NCBI GenBank assembly: GCA_949152475.1
Contig: OX424565.1
Coordinates: 11,477,953-11,541,952 of the forward strand
Reading direction: 5' to 3'
Origin: Terebella lapidaria
Taxonomy: Eukaryota; Annelida; Polychaeta; Terebellida; Terebellidae
Length of the DNA stretch: 64,000 nucleotides
Every line of letters starts with the position of its first letter. Within the stretch, counting starts at the first letter, position 1. The notes below the pieces were generated by a model. The model saw nothing but the letters and a program-made list of their open reading frames with translations, made no database searches and had not been told where the DNA came from. The position numbers and the translations under genes are program-made. Positions 1 through 11,560 of this stretch are shown piece after piece.

Positions 1-192
1 TTGAAATTACGTGGATCGTACCTGATACGCAATCTTAACATGTCCGCACTGGGTTCTCAGCCATCTCAACTAATGTTGCATACCACTTCACAATCATTTA
101 GTGTCAAATATCAACGTGACAGATTCGAAAATCGAAACTAACTAAATTTATCCAAGAATTTTCACAACACTTCCTAAAACAAATTGCTAATA

Positions 193-364
193 GGGCCTGT
201 AAGTCACGTGCCGTCACGGTATGATTCTGGTGGCAAAAAACATACACCTTTTGTGTTACCTGAGTAATTTGAGTTTTGAATGGAGTTCTACTCATATTAA
301 ACAAAAGGTGTATATTTGTTTGCCACCGGAAATAACACTATGACATCACGTGACTTACAGGCCC
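193..364. mobile_element. 172-bp TA-flanked foldback MITE
   Basis: The ends GGGCCTGTAAGTCACGTG and CACGTGACTTACAGGCCC are perfect inverted copies. The inner sequence is also largely palindromic: GGTGGCAAAAAACATACACC pairs with a copy near 320-340. TA occurs on both sides (191-192 and 365-366), as expected for a Tc1/mariner-type target duplication. The sister R1 copy near 8,115-8,150 (minus strand) reads straight through the insertion point, so the filled and empty sites are both visible. The open frame at 104-304 (minus) is an accident of this element. Confidence 0.85.
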
Positions 365-783
365 TATTGAGCTGAACCACTTTGTTTTGGCAACCTTTAC
401 AAGGATACATATATGCACCCCGGGTCGCTAAACTAAATCCTGTCACCACTGTTGACCACCTCACGCAAGTGAACACTACCCTAACCCTTGGTGATTTACT
501 ATGACAAAGGTGGACATGACATTACACCTTGGTCCAATTCTCACCTTGGTTCGTGATGTGGACCAGTTGTCATAAAACGTATGCTTCAAATTGACCACAT
601 GTCATACTAGAGTTATGAACAGAGATAAGTACCTTTATTCACAACAGCAACATCCTTCGGAAATCCTTCGGAATACAGGAAATGTCAAATACATTCGGGA
701 ATTTGCATTTCACCATAATCAACTGTGAAACACTGATAAACAATAGGCTAGAATAGAGATACATTTCTGGAAGATCATTGGGA

Positions 784-804
784 GGGGGGGGGGGGGGGGG
801 GGGG
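784..804. repeat. poly-G run, 21 bases
   Basis: Uninterrupted G21 inside R1. The matching site in the inverted copy at 7,767-7,780 is C14. The two other plus-strand copies (18.16 and 24.42 kb) have only short broken G runs, so the run has expanded in particular copies. Confidence 0.9.
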
Positions 805-1672
805 TGGAACCCACATAGGTGTATATAATACGTATGTGAGCAATTTAGTGTTTGAAGCTAATACTCGAACCTTCCTCCCTCTGACCCGCTTTCATGAATC
901 TGTTCTACAACATCCCCTTAAAGCATACGATTTTTATGACGCCACTCAAAATCCCAACAACACGGTATCCGAAATCACACAAACGTCATCAGATAATGTG
1001 TGCTGAATATACCGGTCATGTGAATTATATGTCTTTAGCCTGAATTTGATCCTGAATTTAATGAACGGAATTTGATCCCGACGTATTTATTAGTATGCTA
1101 ACGCATATCGGAAGGTGTGGTATGGTGAACAACTGAGTGTGGTTAGATGTATTGGTTACTGAAAAACAGTAAATCTCAAGGATATGTTCGAAGAATGTTC
1201 ACGGATATGTTCGAAGAAAGACTGGTAAAATTCTAAAGGGACATATAAGGAAGAAAAATCTGTACTGGAAAAAGGGATGACTTTATCTTCGACTTTATCT
1301 CGAAGCCATCTTTTGAAACTCCTTCACGTTATACTCTTATGCTCTTTAAATTTAATGGACATTTTTGAAACCTATCATGGTATATATGCATATCTTCTAA
1401 CTGAATATCTCGCAACGTACATTGATTTATAATATGCTGTTAACCTTCCGGCATGTCAATATACAGTCACATCTACGCCATTGTACATCACTTTAGGAAC
1501 CCCCGGTCGAAACGATTACCGTAACGCGCGTTACGGTAATCAGAAACATGGCGGAAGGCCAGTCGCTTCGTATCGTCCATGTCCATTCCCAAAGAAATAA
1601 CGATTTGTTTTATACACTTGCAGCATTCATATGGGAGTTTGGACATTGTTCAACGTTCAGTGAGTTGGATGA

Positions 1673-1905
1673 TTGTCTCAGTCATGTGCTGGTTTGTGTG
1701 CTGGTCACATCCAGTGTACAGTAGGGACGGCTGCATTTAACACACTGCCTGCCCCTGATGACGCCAGTGTGTCTTTGTATAAACTGTTTGGTCGGGCTTT
1801 GTTTTTATTCCACAATGTTCTATTTTACGTTTGTTTTTGGTATCATCGAAGTCTGACTGTTGGTGGTGATGGATTGATGCTTGCATTCTCAACTTATGTA
1901 CGTTT
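1673..1905 (+). repeat. H-family dispersed repeat (plus-oriented copy)
   Basis: One of about ten copies of a repeat of roughly 290 bp. Strand is given by the short ORF the family carries. This copy keeps the frame open through peptides such as DDASVSLYKLFGRALF and YVCFWYH. The centre forms a hairpin with arms CACACTG/CAGTGTG around a conserved loop containing CTGATGACG. It lies inside the 1,496-3,320 transposon. Confidence 0.75.
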
Positions 1906-2010
1906 ATTTTGGATTACCGTAACGTCATCAAGTTTGACAGCTATGAATACCGTAACGTTTCTAACCGATTACGATAACGTGATATGTCAAAATACATATT
2001 TCAAGTGATA

Positions 2011-2605
2011 TAACGTAGTCCGCTACAAACTGAGGTAACGAAGTCACAACTTAAATAAAGTTACTTCAAGAATGTAAGTATCAATCTATTACCACCAATA
2101 CAGCCAAATTTTGATGAATCCAATAATAAACACAAAATACAACATTTTGCAATAAAAACAAAGCCCGACCAATTACTTTATCAAAAGGCACACTGGCGTC
2201 ATCAGGGGCAGACAGTGTGGTAAATGTAGTTGTTTCTACTGTACACCTGATGGAAGTAGTATACAACTGATCAACAACCTATGAAAATAATTTAAAAATC
2301 CGAAACATACCCCATGGAATATATATATGACAAGTACATAAGTACCTAATCATCAGAATCATAATACTGAAAATAAAATAGCGGTCACAGTGCTGGTTTC
2401 CTCGACATACTAGTATTCGATCAAAATCACAAACATTTACTTAAAATTACATAAAAACATTTCTGTGTCCATATTCACATCTTGCATCGTGTTTTCCATG
2501 TGAACGGATATAGTGACCCCCTATTTTCTTTTCAGTTTTAGGATGCTGATCAGTTACTCAATAAAATATGTCATTTTGAAGCTCTAGATTATGTTGATAC
2601 AATGA
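2011..2605. mobile_element. Decayed TTAA-type foldback MITE split by an H repeat
   Basis: The left end AACGTAGTCCGCTACAAACT at 2,012 matches the left end of the intact MITE at 11,561. The palindromic core, with GACCCCCTATTTTCTTTTC and ATAAAATATGTCATTTTGAAG, is at 2,514-2,585. An H-family copy (2,072-2,355) interrupts it, and the right end is lost near 2,605. Confidence 0.7.
2072..2355 (-). repeat. H-family dispersed repeat
   Basis: Near full-length H copy running from GTAAGTATCAATC to GTACATAAGTACCTAATC. On the minus strand it carries a 61-codon ORF (2,081-2,266) with SAPDDASVPFDKVIGRALF. The hairpin CACACTG...CAGTGTG surrounds GCGTCATCAGGGGCAGA. It is nested in the MITE remnant. Confidence 0.8.
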
Positions 2606-2648
2606 CAAAACTAGGTGTGTGTGTTTTCCAGCACACGGGAAAGATCGA

Positions 2649-2727
2649 GTTTGAACTGGCGGAAGAATACAAGAGAGCACGAGACCGAAGGTCGAGTGCT
2701 TTCTGATGTTCTTCCGCCAGTTCAAAC
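2649..2727. repeat. Perfect-stem hairpin
   Basis: GTTTGAACTGGCGGAAGAA (2,649-2,667) is exactly complementary to 2,709-2,727. An inner stem GCACGAGACC/GGTCGAGTGC closes on a short loop. The two-storey design resembles the hairpins at 13,602 and 62,811, but the sequence differs. Confidence 0.8.
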
Positions 2728-2768
2728 GAGACAACACACGAAAAACTCACGAAACAGGTTTTGTTTTT

Positions 2769-3068
2769 AGGTTACCGGACCTATGGTCCGATAACCTATT
2801 GGCATGGCGTTGCGTCCGGCGTCTGGTGTCGGCGTCGGCGTTCACATTTTTATCTTTTTTGTTCACGGACCAATCCTTCCGAAATTTTGCACAAAAATGC
2901 ACAAAAATAATTCAAGAAGGAGGTATTTTTTAGTTTTTTGATTTTCACAATATTTTCAAAATGGCGGCCGTTTTCGTCGAAAATCGGCCAATTTTGGACT
3001 TTGGCAGCCATTTTCTCAAAATCTGTTCGGTAATCTGCCTCACTGTGCCGTTTTAACGTTACGGAAAT
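2769..3068 (+). repeat. Dispersed repeat with GGTTACCGGACC foldback head
   Basis: The head GGTTACCGGACC...GGTCCGATAACC is a short palindrome followed by a TCGGCGTCGG-rich tract and then by AAAATGGCGGCC and TTTTGGACTTTGGCAGCCA. A related head is at 22,674 (GGTCACC...GATGACC). An inverted copy of the tail is at 36,490-36,810. It is transposon-like and non-coding as far as can be seen. Confidence 0.65.
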
Positions 3069-3322
3069 CAAGCCTAGAAGTTACGGTAATCTTTCCCAAA
3101 TTTTAAAATTTCTCCTTACTCGCATCAAACTCTACAACACGTTTCAGAAACAGTACCGATCTATTCACCACAACGTCTGATATATATGTATCACTGTGAC
3201 TACAATAATATACCGAGATACCCCGCAAATAACGCAGTTTATATTCGAACCGACTCACCTTCCGCCATGTTTTCGATTACCGTAACGCGCGTTTCGGTAA
3301 TCGCTTCGATCGGGGATTCCTA

Positions 3323-5735
3323 CAGTGTACATATAACACTATCAGAAACGATAAACCAATTGACATTCAGATCCACGACTTTGGATAGGAATTATCAGAA
3401 CATTAGAAAGTTTTGGGAACATGTCTGCTTGTACTTCACAAGTGAATTGTCAATACTTATACCGTACTCTATATACTTTTACAGCAATTTCAGGTGAAAC
3501 TATCGCAAAGTAGAGCCATACGACACATTATGATCAAAATGAAAACTACAGTATTTATTCGTCGTACCCGATGCCATGACCATGTGGGTATTACACTCTG
3601 TGCTGGGTCAGTCCTCATTACATTATTGGTATATCTGTATTTATCAACGAGGTACCATTATTTTCACTAGTTAATTATTGACTTATGGTGGATTAGCTGC
3701 ACATGTTTTCTGCTCGATATGAAGTTGGAACTCAATGAACGTGACTTCAGCCCTAATTCAGAATGGGGAAACATCTAGCGGTTCATCCAAATAGTATTTA
3801 TAGCGTAAAATGACTCTAAAGCTGTGTGTTCATTTCGTTGAAAGAATTCCAGTATATTCTGTAGTTTGTACATTAGGAATTAATATTCACCAAAGTATAA
3901 GCCCCTCCCTTTACACTTGGGACGTGCAATATGCTATAAAATGAACATTAGCTCAACAAACAGGAAACAGCTTTATTTTTGCATGGATTATTGATATCAC
4001 TTTGCTGCAACACCATGAACTCACGCCAATTCGATTCCACGCCCTGTACAAAGAAATTCCTGGAATAAATAGCCACATCTATTCCAATATTTCATGGCCA
4101 GTTAGGAACAAACTGTTTTACCCACTGGCAAAACAATGACAACACGATGCGTTTATGGTCATACTGAACTTAAAGCAAAAGCTTTCATCAACAGTAGAAG
4201 AGACAGTGCTCAGAATAAACCAGATCATGATCTTGTGACTCATATTTGATCATCTGTTTTGCATGATTCAGAAATGGAATTTCGGGGAAATGGAACCAGA
4301 AAAATGCACTGATAAGACTTTATAATTGTACTGATTGTGCATAAAAAGTGTGTACTATCTACACTGCTACTCGTGTTTTGCACCAACTTTTCACATGACT
4401 TCATCCAATGGTAGTGTGTATGGTATTTTAACAGCAATAATTGGACGAATGGTATTATTCGATGATGAACCATTGGTGACGCATGAGGAAAAGTAAAGTA
4501 AAAATCCAACATGAATGTGGAAAGGATAAACCCTATTGTGGATGGTGTACATATTATGACACACAATTATGTTCGATGTGGGTGAGTATCAGGTGGGTTT
4601 TGCTCGTGGGTGTTGGATTCATGCTAACGAGTTCAACATATTTGCTTCCAAATGCATGTTCCAACGTCGGAAATTGTAACATTCATAGAGATATAAACTA
4701 TAGAGATATACCCTCCAAAGTGCTCACACAGTGGCCTGCACTGCAATTAGCAAACCCACACTGCTGCCTGGCCACATACATCAACAATTCATGGGGGATA
4801 TCAAACCATGAAAATCGGCACCCAAAAGAACCTCTCTCCTTGTCGAACATAAAGAAAAACTCAAATGTCATATTTTATCTGCGATTTACAGCCAAAGGTC
4901 AATCATTGTTTGGATTTCAGCAATTTTCTGAATGTATGGTCCAAATAAATAAGCGAAATGATCCGGTGTGTGTTGTTTCTCATGTATTATGAACAACCCT
5001 GTGTTTGCAATAATGACACCCACAGTATAGCCATATATCGTGAATTATTCTATGACAAATATGCATATAACCAGGTATGACAATAATTTCTAGCTGCCTC
5101 GAAGAAATTTCCATTGTGCTATACGCTGCTGTTGAAACAATTGTTGACACCTTATGGATACGCAAACTTACCTTTAAAGACATAAGCGAAATTGAAATTG
5201 TGTATTTATTCACTTGAGTACAACCCATGTATTTAGGGGCCGGTCACTATTCATCAGGTGGGATGGGGTAGGGAGTAAAAACTGGGGGGATTCATGCTTT
5301 CATTTTCAACATAACTGGATGAGGTCATACTGCTATTTTTAATTGGAACGGGGGTCTTCACCAGTTTTGCCACTGTGCTTTCCAAGATAGAAATTACGTT
5401 TGACGTCATGTGACACTGAGCGTTCACATTCAGTGCCACTACAGCCACAGGATATAAGTATTAGTCATGGGAGACGTCAAATATTGTACACCTGTAAACA
5501 TCTCTGCTCTGAACGAGACCCCAGCTGCGGTAAGGGATTTGCCCCAAAGGAATGTTTTGCTTTGTATTTCCGATCAATTCACTACGCTAGTGTTATTGCT
5601 ATCCCTAGTGATATCACATCTACATCTATTACCACCCTTCTTGGGGATCCATTTGTATAATGTTCATTGACTTCAGCGTTCAAGATGCTAATCTGTTAGG
5701 AACTTGAGTGGTTGAAATATATGTGATGTTCTTCG
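3323..5735 (+). repeat. R1 plus-strand unit, continuation
   Basis: Continues the R1 unit after the 1.8-kb insertion. 3,560-3,950 matches 14,010-14,400 (plus) and 6,510-6,750 plus 10,630-10,950 (minus). 4,680-5,200 matches 8,930-9,480 (minus). 5,230-5,680 matches 8,400-8,900 (minus), 17,170-17,480 and 23,590-23,730. It ends with the GGATCC landmark at 5,645. The 169-codon frame at 4,483-4,992 is not kept open in the 15.0-15.45-kb sister and is not called a gene. Confidence 0.85.
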
Positions 5736-5744
5736 CTCATTTAA

Positions 5745-6157
5745 ACAACGAATGCAAAATCCAGGAAACCAGAAACCACGAAAGCAGCGCGAGAAAGTTG
5801 CCGAGTAACACATAGTATCCACAAAGCACCATCCCATCATCTTGAACCGTTAGGATCAGGTACAAGTAAGAGATACCAGGGAGCTAACCAACATCTCCCA
5901 TCATCTTGTCAGAGCTTGACAAGGACAGTCAACCACACGAATGGAGAAGTTCACCAACTGATTCGAATGCATCCCAGAAAATCCAGCATTTCAACAAAGT
6001 CGGTTATCCAAAGAGTACGGACACATAATGTCATGAAGAGGCAGCTGTTTTTGTCACTTGATGCAGAGCAGTATCCTGAAAAGCATAATATCGTTGGGTA
6101 CCCAAAAACGCAGTCAAAAGGGACAACAAAAAAAGACAAAACTTTCTCATGTCAAAT
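5745..6157 (+). CDS. Candidate exon of unknown protein in a unique island
   Basis: I do not recognise this protein. A frame is open from just after a stop at 5,742 to a stop at 6,159-6,161, with no upstream ATG, so it would have to be an internal or last exon, or a decayed gene. A good donor, GTAAGT, is at 6,158-6,163 just before the stop and would leave a split codon AT|G. The acceptor side is weak: the CCAG near 5,764 has a poor pyrimidine tract. The predicted chain of about 137 residues is rich in Lys, Arg, Ser, Thr and Gln, with few hydrophobic residues and no membrane segment. The sequence occurs once in the window, unlike its R1 neighbours, and sits at the point where R1 switches orientation. 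It may instead be part of an unrecognised mobile element. Confidence 0.3.
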
Positions 6158-6168
6158 GTAAGTCTAAA

Positions 6169-6190
6169 ATCTTAGCATCCTTGCTAAGAT
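6169..6190. other. Small perfect hairpin
   Basis: ATCTTAGCA and TGCTAAGAT are exact complements separated by TCCT. It lies between the two open segments of the unique island. Its role is unknown. Confidence 0.7.
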
Positions 6191-6202
6191 AACTCGCGGG
6201 TG

Positions 6203-6373
6203 ATGCCGAACAAGAAAGCCATCGTTCTTGTGAATGGAGAGAATACGTCGCAAAACGGTACTCGTTGCGACGCCCGTCGCAAAGCTGACCTGTATGAAAA
6301 ATTCAAGGCAGCTAACCTCAGTCCTTTGCCAGTAGGTATAGCAGTTTGTTTTGAACTTGCCATTAAATATTGA
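6203..6373 (+). CDS. Candidate small ORF, 56 codons, unknown
   Basis: An ATG at 6,203 opens a 56-residue frame starting MPNKKAIVLVNGENTSQ and ending at TGA 6,371. The first 41 or so codons are unique in the window, more GC-rich than the surroundings, and have a globular-protein look (KADLYEKFKAANLSP). The last 15 codons run into inverted R1 sequence, which begins near 6,325, so the natural C-terminus is probably lost. An inverted pair CGTCGCAA/TTGCGACG lies at about 6,247-6,273. No known domain is recognised. It could be an exon fragment captured at the inversion breakpoint. Confidence 0.3.
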   Translation: MPNKKAIVLVNGENTSQNGTRCDARRKADLYEKFKAANLSPLPVGIAVCFELAIKY

Positions 6374-9300
6374 AATAGATGTAGGTATTCATTCTTCTTG
6401 TAGGATTTCTTTATACAATGCATGGAATCGGAATTAGCACGAGTGCATGGTGTTCTGGCAAAGCGATATCAATAATTCATGCAATAATTAAACGGTTCCC
6501 TGATCATTCTGCGCATTGTACATCACAAGTGTAAAGCGGAGGGAGTTATACTATGAGGAATATCAATCCTAATATCCATACATACTGAAATGCTTTCAAC
6601 GAAACGAACACCCATAGGGTTACTTTGGATAAACGGGTAAATGTTTTCTCACTATGAATTCTGGCTGACGTTACGTTTATAGGGTTACAACTTAACTAGT
6701 TAATAATTAACTAGTCAAAACAATACTGCCTCGTTGATAAATGCAGAATTATTTGTAATGATAAGTGACTAGTATAGAGTGTAATTCTCATGAGATGAGG
6801 ACATTGAGCATATGGATAACATCTACAATCGTATTCATCTATGCATCGTCTGGCTGTGGCTTGCAATGTTTTTCATATGAAATCGTTGTAACAATTTAAA
6901 CAGTATCACAGAACTATGACGTTCCAATCAGTTGTGACGTACAAACAGACACATTCCCAAAACTTTCTAAGGTTCCAATAAGTCCTGCCAAAACTCATGA
7001 TTCTGAAGTGTCCGTCAGTTGGTCATTTCTGAAATGACAACGTTCTATGTTAGATGGTGTAGACCAGTCTGTATTTGAATGGTTAGCACCATATTATGAA
7101 CCCGTGTGCGTTAGTAGGGTTTTAGTTAGAAGATATTGGATGACTCGTGATAGTTTTAAAAAATCCACTTTTTTTCAACTGCATGAAAACTAAACTGTTA
7201 AGTTGTAGCACATAATGTATGTGATAATAGTGGACGGTGCTACAAAATCCAGGCTTCGAGAGGAAAGATGAAGATGAAGGTCATTTGAAAGTCACTTTTC
7301 CTATTACATATGATTATTTTCTTTAGAAGTTTACCAGTCTTTATTTGAACATCTCTTCGAGTTTCGTTTAGTGTTCTTCAATAACCAATACATCTAAACA
7401 CACTTGGCTTTTCACCAGATGACACCTTTTGATATGCGTTAGCATACTAATGAATACGTCGAGATCAATTTCAGCTTGTTAGGGTAAGCACATATAATTC
7501 ACCTGACCAGTATATTTAGCGCACATTGTCTGATGACGTCAGTGTGATGTTGGATCTACTGTGTTGTTGGGTTTTGTTCCCATTTTGGGTATAATCTATG
7601 TCGGGTTTCGTAGTGGCGTCACATAAATCTTATACTTTGATGGGGATGTTGTAGAACATATCATGAAAGCAGTTTCAGAGGAAGGAAAGTTGGCCAATCC
7701 AAGTTGGAATGTTAGCTTCAAGAAAAAGTTGTTCACATACGTATTATATACACGTATTTGGTCCCTCCCCCCCCCCCCCCACCCCCATGATCTTCCAGAA
7801 TTTTATCTCTATTCTAGCCTACTGTTAATCATTGTTTCACAGTTGTCTATAGTCAGATGCAAATTATCGAATGTGTTCGACATTTCCTGTATTCCAAAGG
7901 ATTGTGTATAAAGTTACTTAATGTCTATTCATAACTCAATCCTGGTAGGTGGTCAATTTGAAACATATATTTTATGACAAGGGTAGTGTTCACCACGCTG
8001 ACTTAAGCCATGCACGAGGTGGTCAACAGTGGTGGAAGGAATTAGTTTAGTGACCCGGGCGCTAGGCTTCGTGCATATATGTAAACTGGTACTGGTCTAC
8101 GAAGCAGAGTGGTTTACCTCGACTGGCAATTTGTTTTATGAAGTGCTGTGATAAGTTTTAGGTAGCTTTAATTGTATCAGTATATATCATATGTTTGAAT
8201 ATGTCGGTTCGATATCTTGACACTAAATGCTTGTGAAGCAGTATACAACATTTAGTTGAGATGGCAGATGACCCAGTGCGAACGTTTTAACAATTAGTCG
8301 AGAATCCAATATTCATATCACAACCACTTTGGGAACTACCTATATCATATTCTAAACCTGATTCTACTAAAGGCACTTCGTAAACTTTTAGCATGCTAGA
8401 GCCATCGAAAAATATATACAAATGGATCCCCAAGAAGTGTGGTAATAGATGTAGATGTGATATCACCGGGGATTGGCAATAACACTAGCGTAGCGAATGG
8501 ATTGGAAATACAAAGCAAAACATGGCCCTAGGGGACATCTTTCACCACAGCTGGGGTCTAGTTCAAGGCAGAGATGTTTGCAGGTGTACAACATCCCACG
8601 ACTAAAACTAACATCCTGGGTCTGTAGTAGCACTGAGTTTGAAAGCTCAGTGTCACCTGACGTCAAACTTAAGATCCATCTCAGAAAGCACTGTGGCTGC
8701 ACCAGTGATGACACCACCCATTCCCCATTCCAATAAAACTAACCGTAAAAATCTCCTCCAGTAAGTTGAAAATAAAAGCATACCAATTACAGTTTATACC
8801 CCCACCCGCAGCCCACCTGATGAATAATGACCGGCCCCTAAATACATGGGTTGTTCTAACATTTGGAAAACTTGGTGGACGATCTAGACGTGATACATCA
8901 GAACAATTCAATTCCACTATTTTTTCAAGATAAAGAATGCATATTGATAAGGTGTCGAAGATTGTTTCAACAACAGCGCATTGTACAATGTAAACGCATT
9001 CGAAACAATTTACTCATGTAGAGGGAATTTGTGACCCGGTTATCTGGATATTTGTCACCAAATGAATCATCATGATATATGACGATACTGTGGCTGTCTT
9101 TATTACAAACACAGCGTTGTTCATAATACATGAACACACCAAATCATTTATTTGGACCATACCTAAAAGAAATGCACTTTCTATGAAGAGAAAAACATGC
9201 TGAAATTTAAACATTTATCAACCTTTGCTTGTGAATCGCAGATATGTCCTGACATTTGTCTTTGTCTTCATGTTCCGCAAAGACAGTTTGTATTATGTTC

Positions 9301-9480
9301 GGCAAGGAAGGAGGTTCTTTTGAGTGCCGATTTTCAGGTTTAATACCCCCATGAATTGTTGATGAAAATGTCAAGCGGTGTTGTGGCTTTGCTAATTGCT
9401 GTGCAGTCCACTGTGTGGGCATCCTTAAGGATATGCTACTAGTGCCCACGTTAGTACATGCATTTAGGAAGAAAATATAT
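6326..9480 (-). repeat. R1 unit, minus strand, copy 1
   Basis: Read on the minus strand, this reproduces the plus-strand R1 order: 9.48-8.93 kb equals 4.68-5.2, 8.9-8.4 equals 5.23-5.68, 8.33-7.25 equals 1-1.3, 7.03-6.5 equals 3.33-3.95. The landmark GATATGCGTTAGCATACTAA is at 7,431. It lacks the insertions found in the plus copy, so it serves as the empty-site reference for them. Poly-C14 lies at 7,767-7,780. No gene is visible. Confidence 0.85.
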
Positions 9481-9526
9481 TGAATTATTAATATATATAT
9501 ATTTTGATACCATCAACGCAGTAGCC

Positions 9527-9818
9527 TTTTGGCTTGTGATTGGGTACTTATGTACTTGTCATGTATCTATTCCATGGGGTTTGTTTCGGATTTATGAATT
9601 ATTTTCATAGGTTGTTGGGCAGTTGTATACTAATTCCATCAGGTGTACAGTAGGAACAACTATATTTACCACACTGTCTGCAACTGATGACGGCAGTGTG
9701 TCTTTTGATGAAATATTTGTTCGGGCTTTGTTTTCTATTGCAAAATGTTGTATTTTACGTTTGTTTATGGAATCATCAAAATTTGGCTGTACTGGTGGTA
9801 ATAGATTGATACTTACAT
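9527..9818 (+). repeat. H-family dispersed repeat
   Basis: Near full-length H copy, plus-oriented. It begins near CTTGTGATTGGGTACTTATG and ends with TAATAGATTGATACTTACAT. The ORF at 9,623-9,847 starts MYTNSIRCTVGTTIFTTLSA. It is inserted between two minus-strand R1 units. A short H fragment also lies at 11,026-11,060. Confidence 0.8.
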
Positions 9819-11560
9819 TGAAATCTTTCGCACCAAATTTGCACTAACAGACGAATATAATTGTAGATCTGTAGAGAGCACCTAATAACCATCAACATCA
9901 AATATAGTTGCGATAGGGTTTTCAATTTTCACATTCATAATCGACTTTCATTTGCTTTTCCCCATGCGTCACCAATGGTTCATAATCAAATAATACCATT
10001 CGTCCTATTGTTTGGTATATTAAATATACCATTTTCTCATTACGATATATTGCCTGCAAATATTCCAGCAAATACACACTATAACATACACACTAACCAT
10101 CGATGAAGTCATGTGAATTGTTTTGCAAAATAAAAGAAGCACCGGAAGCAGTGTACACAATATTCCGTTCCATGCACAATGAGTAGCTTAGTTATATTCT
10201 AAAATCTTATCAGAGTGCACTTCCTTGCATCCATTTCCCATTTTCCGCATGATGCAACACAGATGATCAAATTTGAATTACAGGCTCATAAGCTAGTTTA
10301 TACTAAGCACTTTCTTTTCTACTATTGATAAAACTTACCATTTTCTGGTTGTAGAGGCATGTTTGTTATAAAAATCTTTTGCTGTAAGTTCAGTATCACC
10401 ATAAACACACCGTGATGTCACTGTTTTGCCAGTGGGTATAGCAGTTTGTTCCCAACTGGCCATGAAATATTGAAATAGATGTAGGTATTTATTCCAGGGA
10501 TTTCTTTGTACAGGGGCATGGCCTCGAAGTGCGCGAGTTCATGGTGTTCCTGCAATGCCATATCAATGATTAATGCAATAATAAAACGGTTCTCTGACTG
10601 TTGAGCTAATGTTCTTTTTCGTATGATGTATTGTTCACCACAACTGTAAAGGGGAGGGGATTATATTATGGTGAATATTAATTCTTAATGTCCTTATCAC
10701 AAAGTATATTGGATGCTTTCATTGAAACATGTTCAACAAAATGAACACACAGCTATAGGGTCAATTATTGTTTTGCGCTATTTTAATTCTATTTTGATAA
10801 ACGGCTATATATGTTTCCCCACTATGAATTGTGGCTGGTCACGTTCATTGGGTTATAATTCATATCTAGCGGCAAAACATGTGCAACCTATTCACTATAT
10901 GTCAACAATTAACTAGCTAAAATATTGCTGCCTCTTTGATAAATACATATTTATTCACATAAATAGACATGACAATACTTCTCGACTTGGTTCGTAATGC
11001 GAACCAGTTGTGACAAGATTTGGCTGTATTGGTAGTAATAGATTGATACTTACATTTATGGTATCTGTAGAGACGCACTAGCAGAGTGTGAGGGTACCAC
11101 GAATCAGTACAATCGTTTTCATTTTGTTCACAATGTCTTGTGTGAGCTGGCTTGCGATAGTTCCACCTGATTTTGTTGTAACAATACAGACAGTTTGCTA
11201 AAAGTACTGGAGATTCAATAACTTGTGACGAACAGGCAGGAACGTTCCCAAACTTCTCTAAGGTTCCAATAAATCATATCAAGAATCGTGGATCTGAAGT
11301 GCATATTAGTTTATGATTTCTGAAAGGATGTTGTTTCGATTGCATAAAATACTGCTGGTGATAACCCTTGAATTGTAGCACAGGATGCATGTGCCTAAAT
11401 CATGACTTCGAGGAGAAAGACGAAGATGGAAGTCGTCATATTACATATACATGTGATTCTTCTTCATATGTCTCTTTAGAAGTTTACCAGTCCTTCCTCA
11501 AACATATCAGTCATTTCCGTTTACTGTTTTTTCAATGATACGTGTTAGCATACTAATTAA

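Larger units (their letters stand above)
1..1495 (+). repeat. R1 complex tandem repeat, plus-strand unit, first part
   Basis: This stretch matches, base for base with moderate divergence, the inverted sequence at about 7.05-8.33 kb and the direct sequences at 17.58-18.7 and 23.85-24.72 kb. The landmark ATTAGTATGCTAACGC is at 1,089 here, at 18,490 on the plus strand, and on the minus strand at 7,431 and 11,537 (the last with changes). It is the S segment of the roughly 4.1-kb R1 unit. The unit continues at 3,323 after a 1.8-kb insertion. No gene is visible in it. It contains a MITE at 193-364 and a poly-G run at 784-804. Confidence 0.85.
1496..3320. mobile_element. 1.8-kb TIR transposon (non-autonomous) with palindromic termini
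   Basis: The left end GGAACCCCCGGTCGAAACG and the inverted right end GGAATCCCCGATCGAAGCG match, and the match extends about 75 bp inwards through ATGGCGGAAGG. TA flanks both sides (1,494-1,495 and 3,321-3,322). Each terminus holds a palindrome built on GATTACCGTAACGCG, perfect over 28 bp at 1,514-1,541 and with one mismatch at 3,275-3,302. The element splits an R1 unit: the R1 match to about 7.0-7.1 kb (minus) continues on both sides. No transposase is present. The interior is a stack of other repeats: H copies at 1,673 and 2,072, a decayed TTAA MITE at 2,011-2,605, a hairpin at 2,649, and the 2,769 repeat. Confidence 0.8.

Noticed and set aside
4483..4992. 169-codon plus-strand frame as a gene
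   Set aside because: The paralogous R1 copy at 15.0-15.45 kb has stops and indels across the same stretch, and the C-terminal part overlaps repeat landmarks. Only short peptides are shared.
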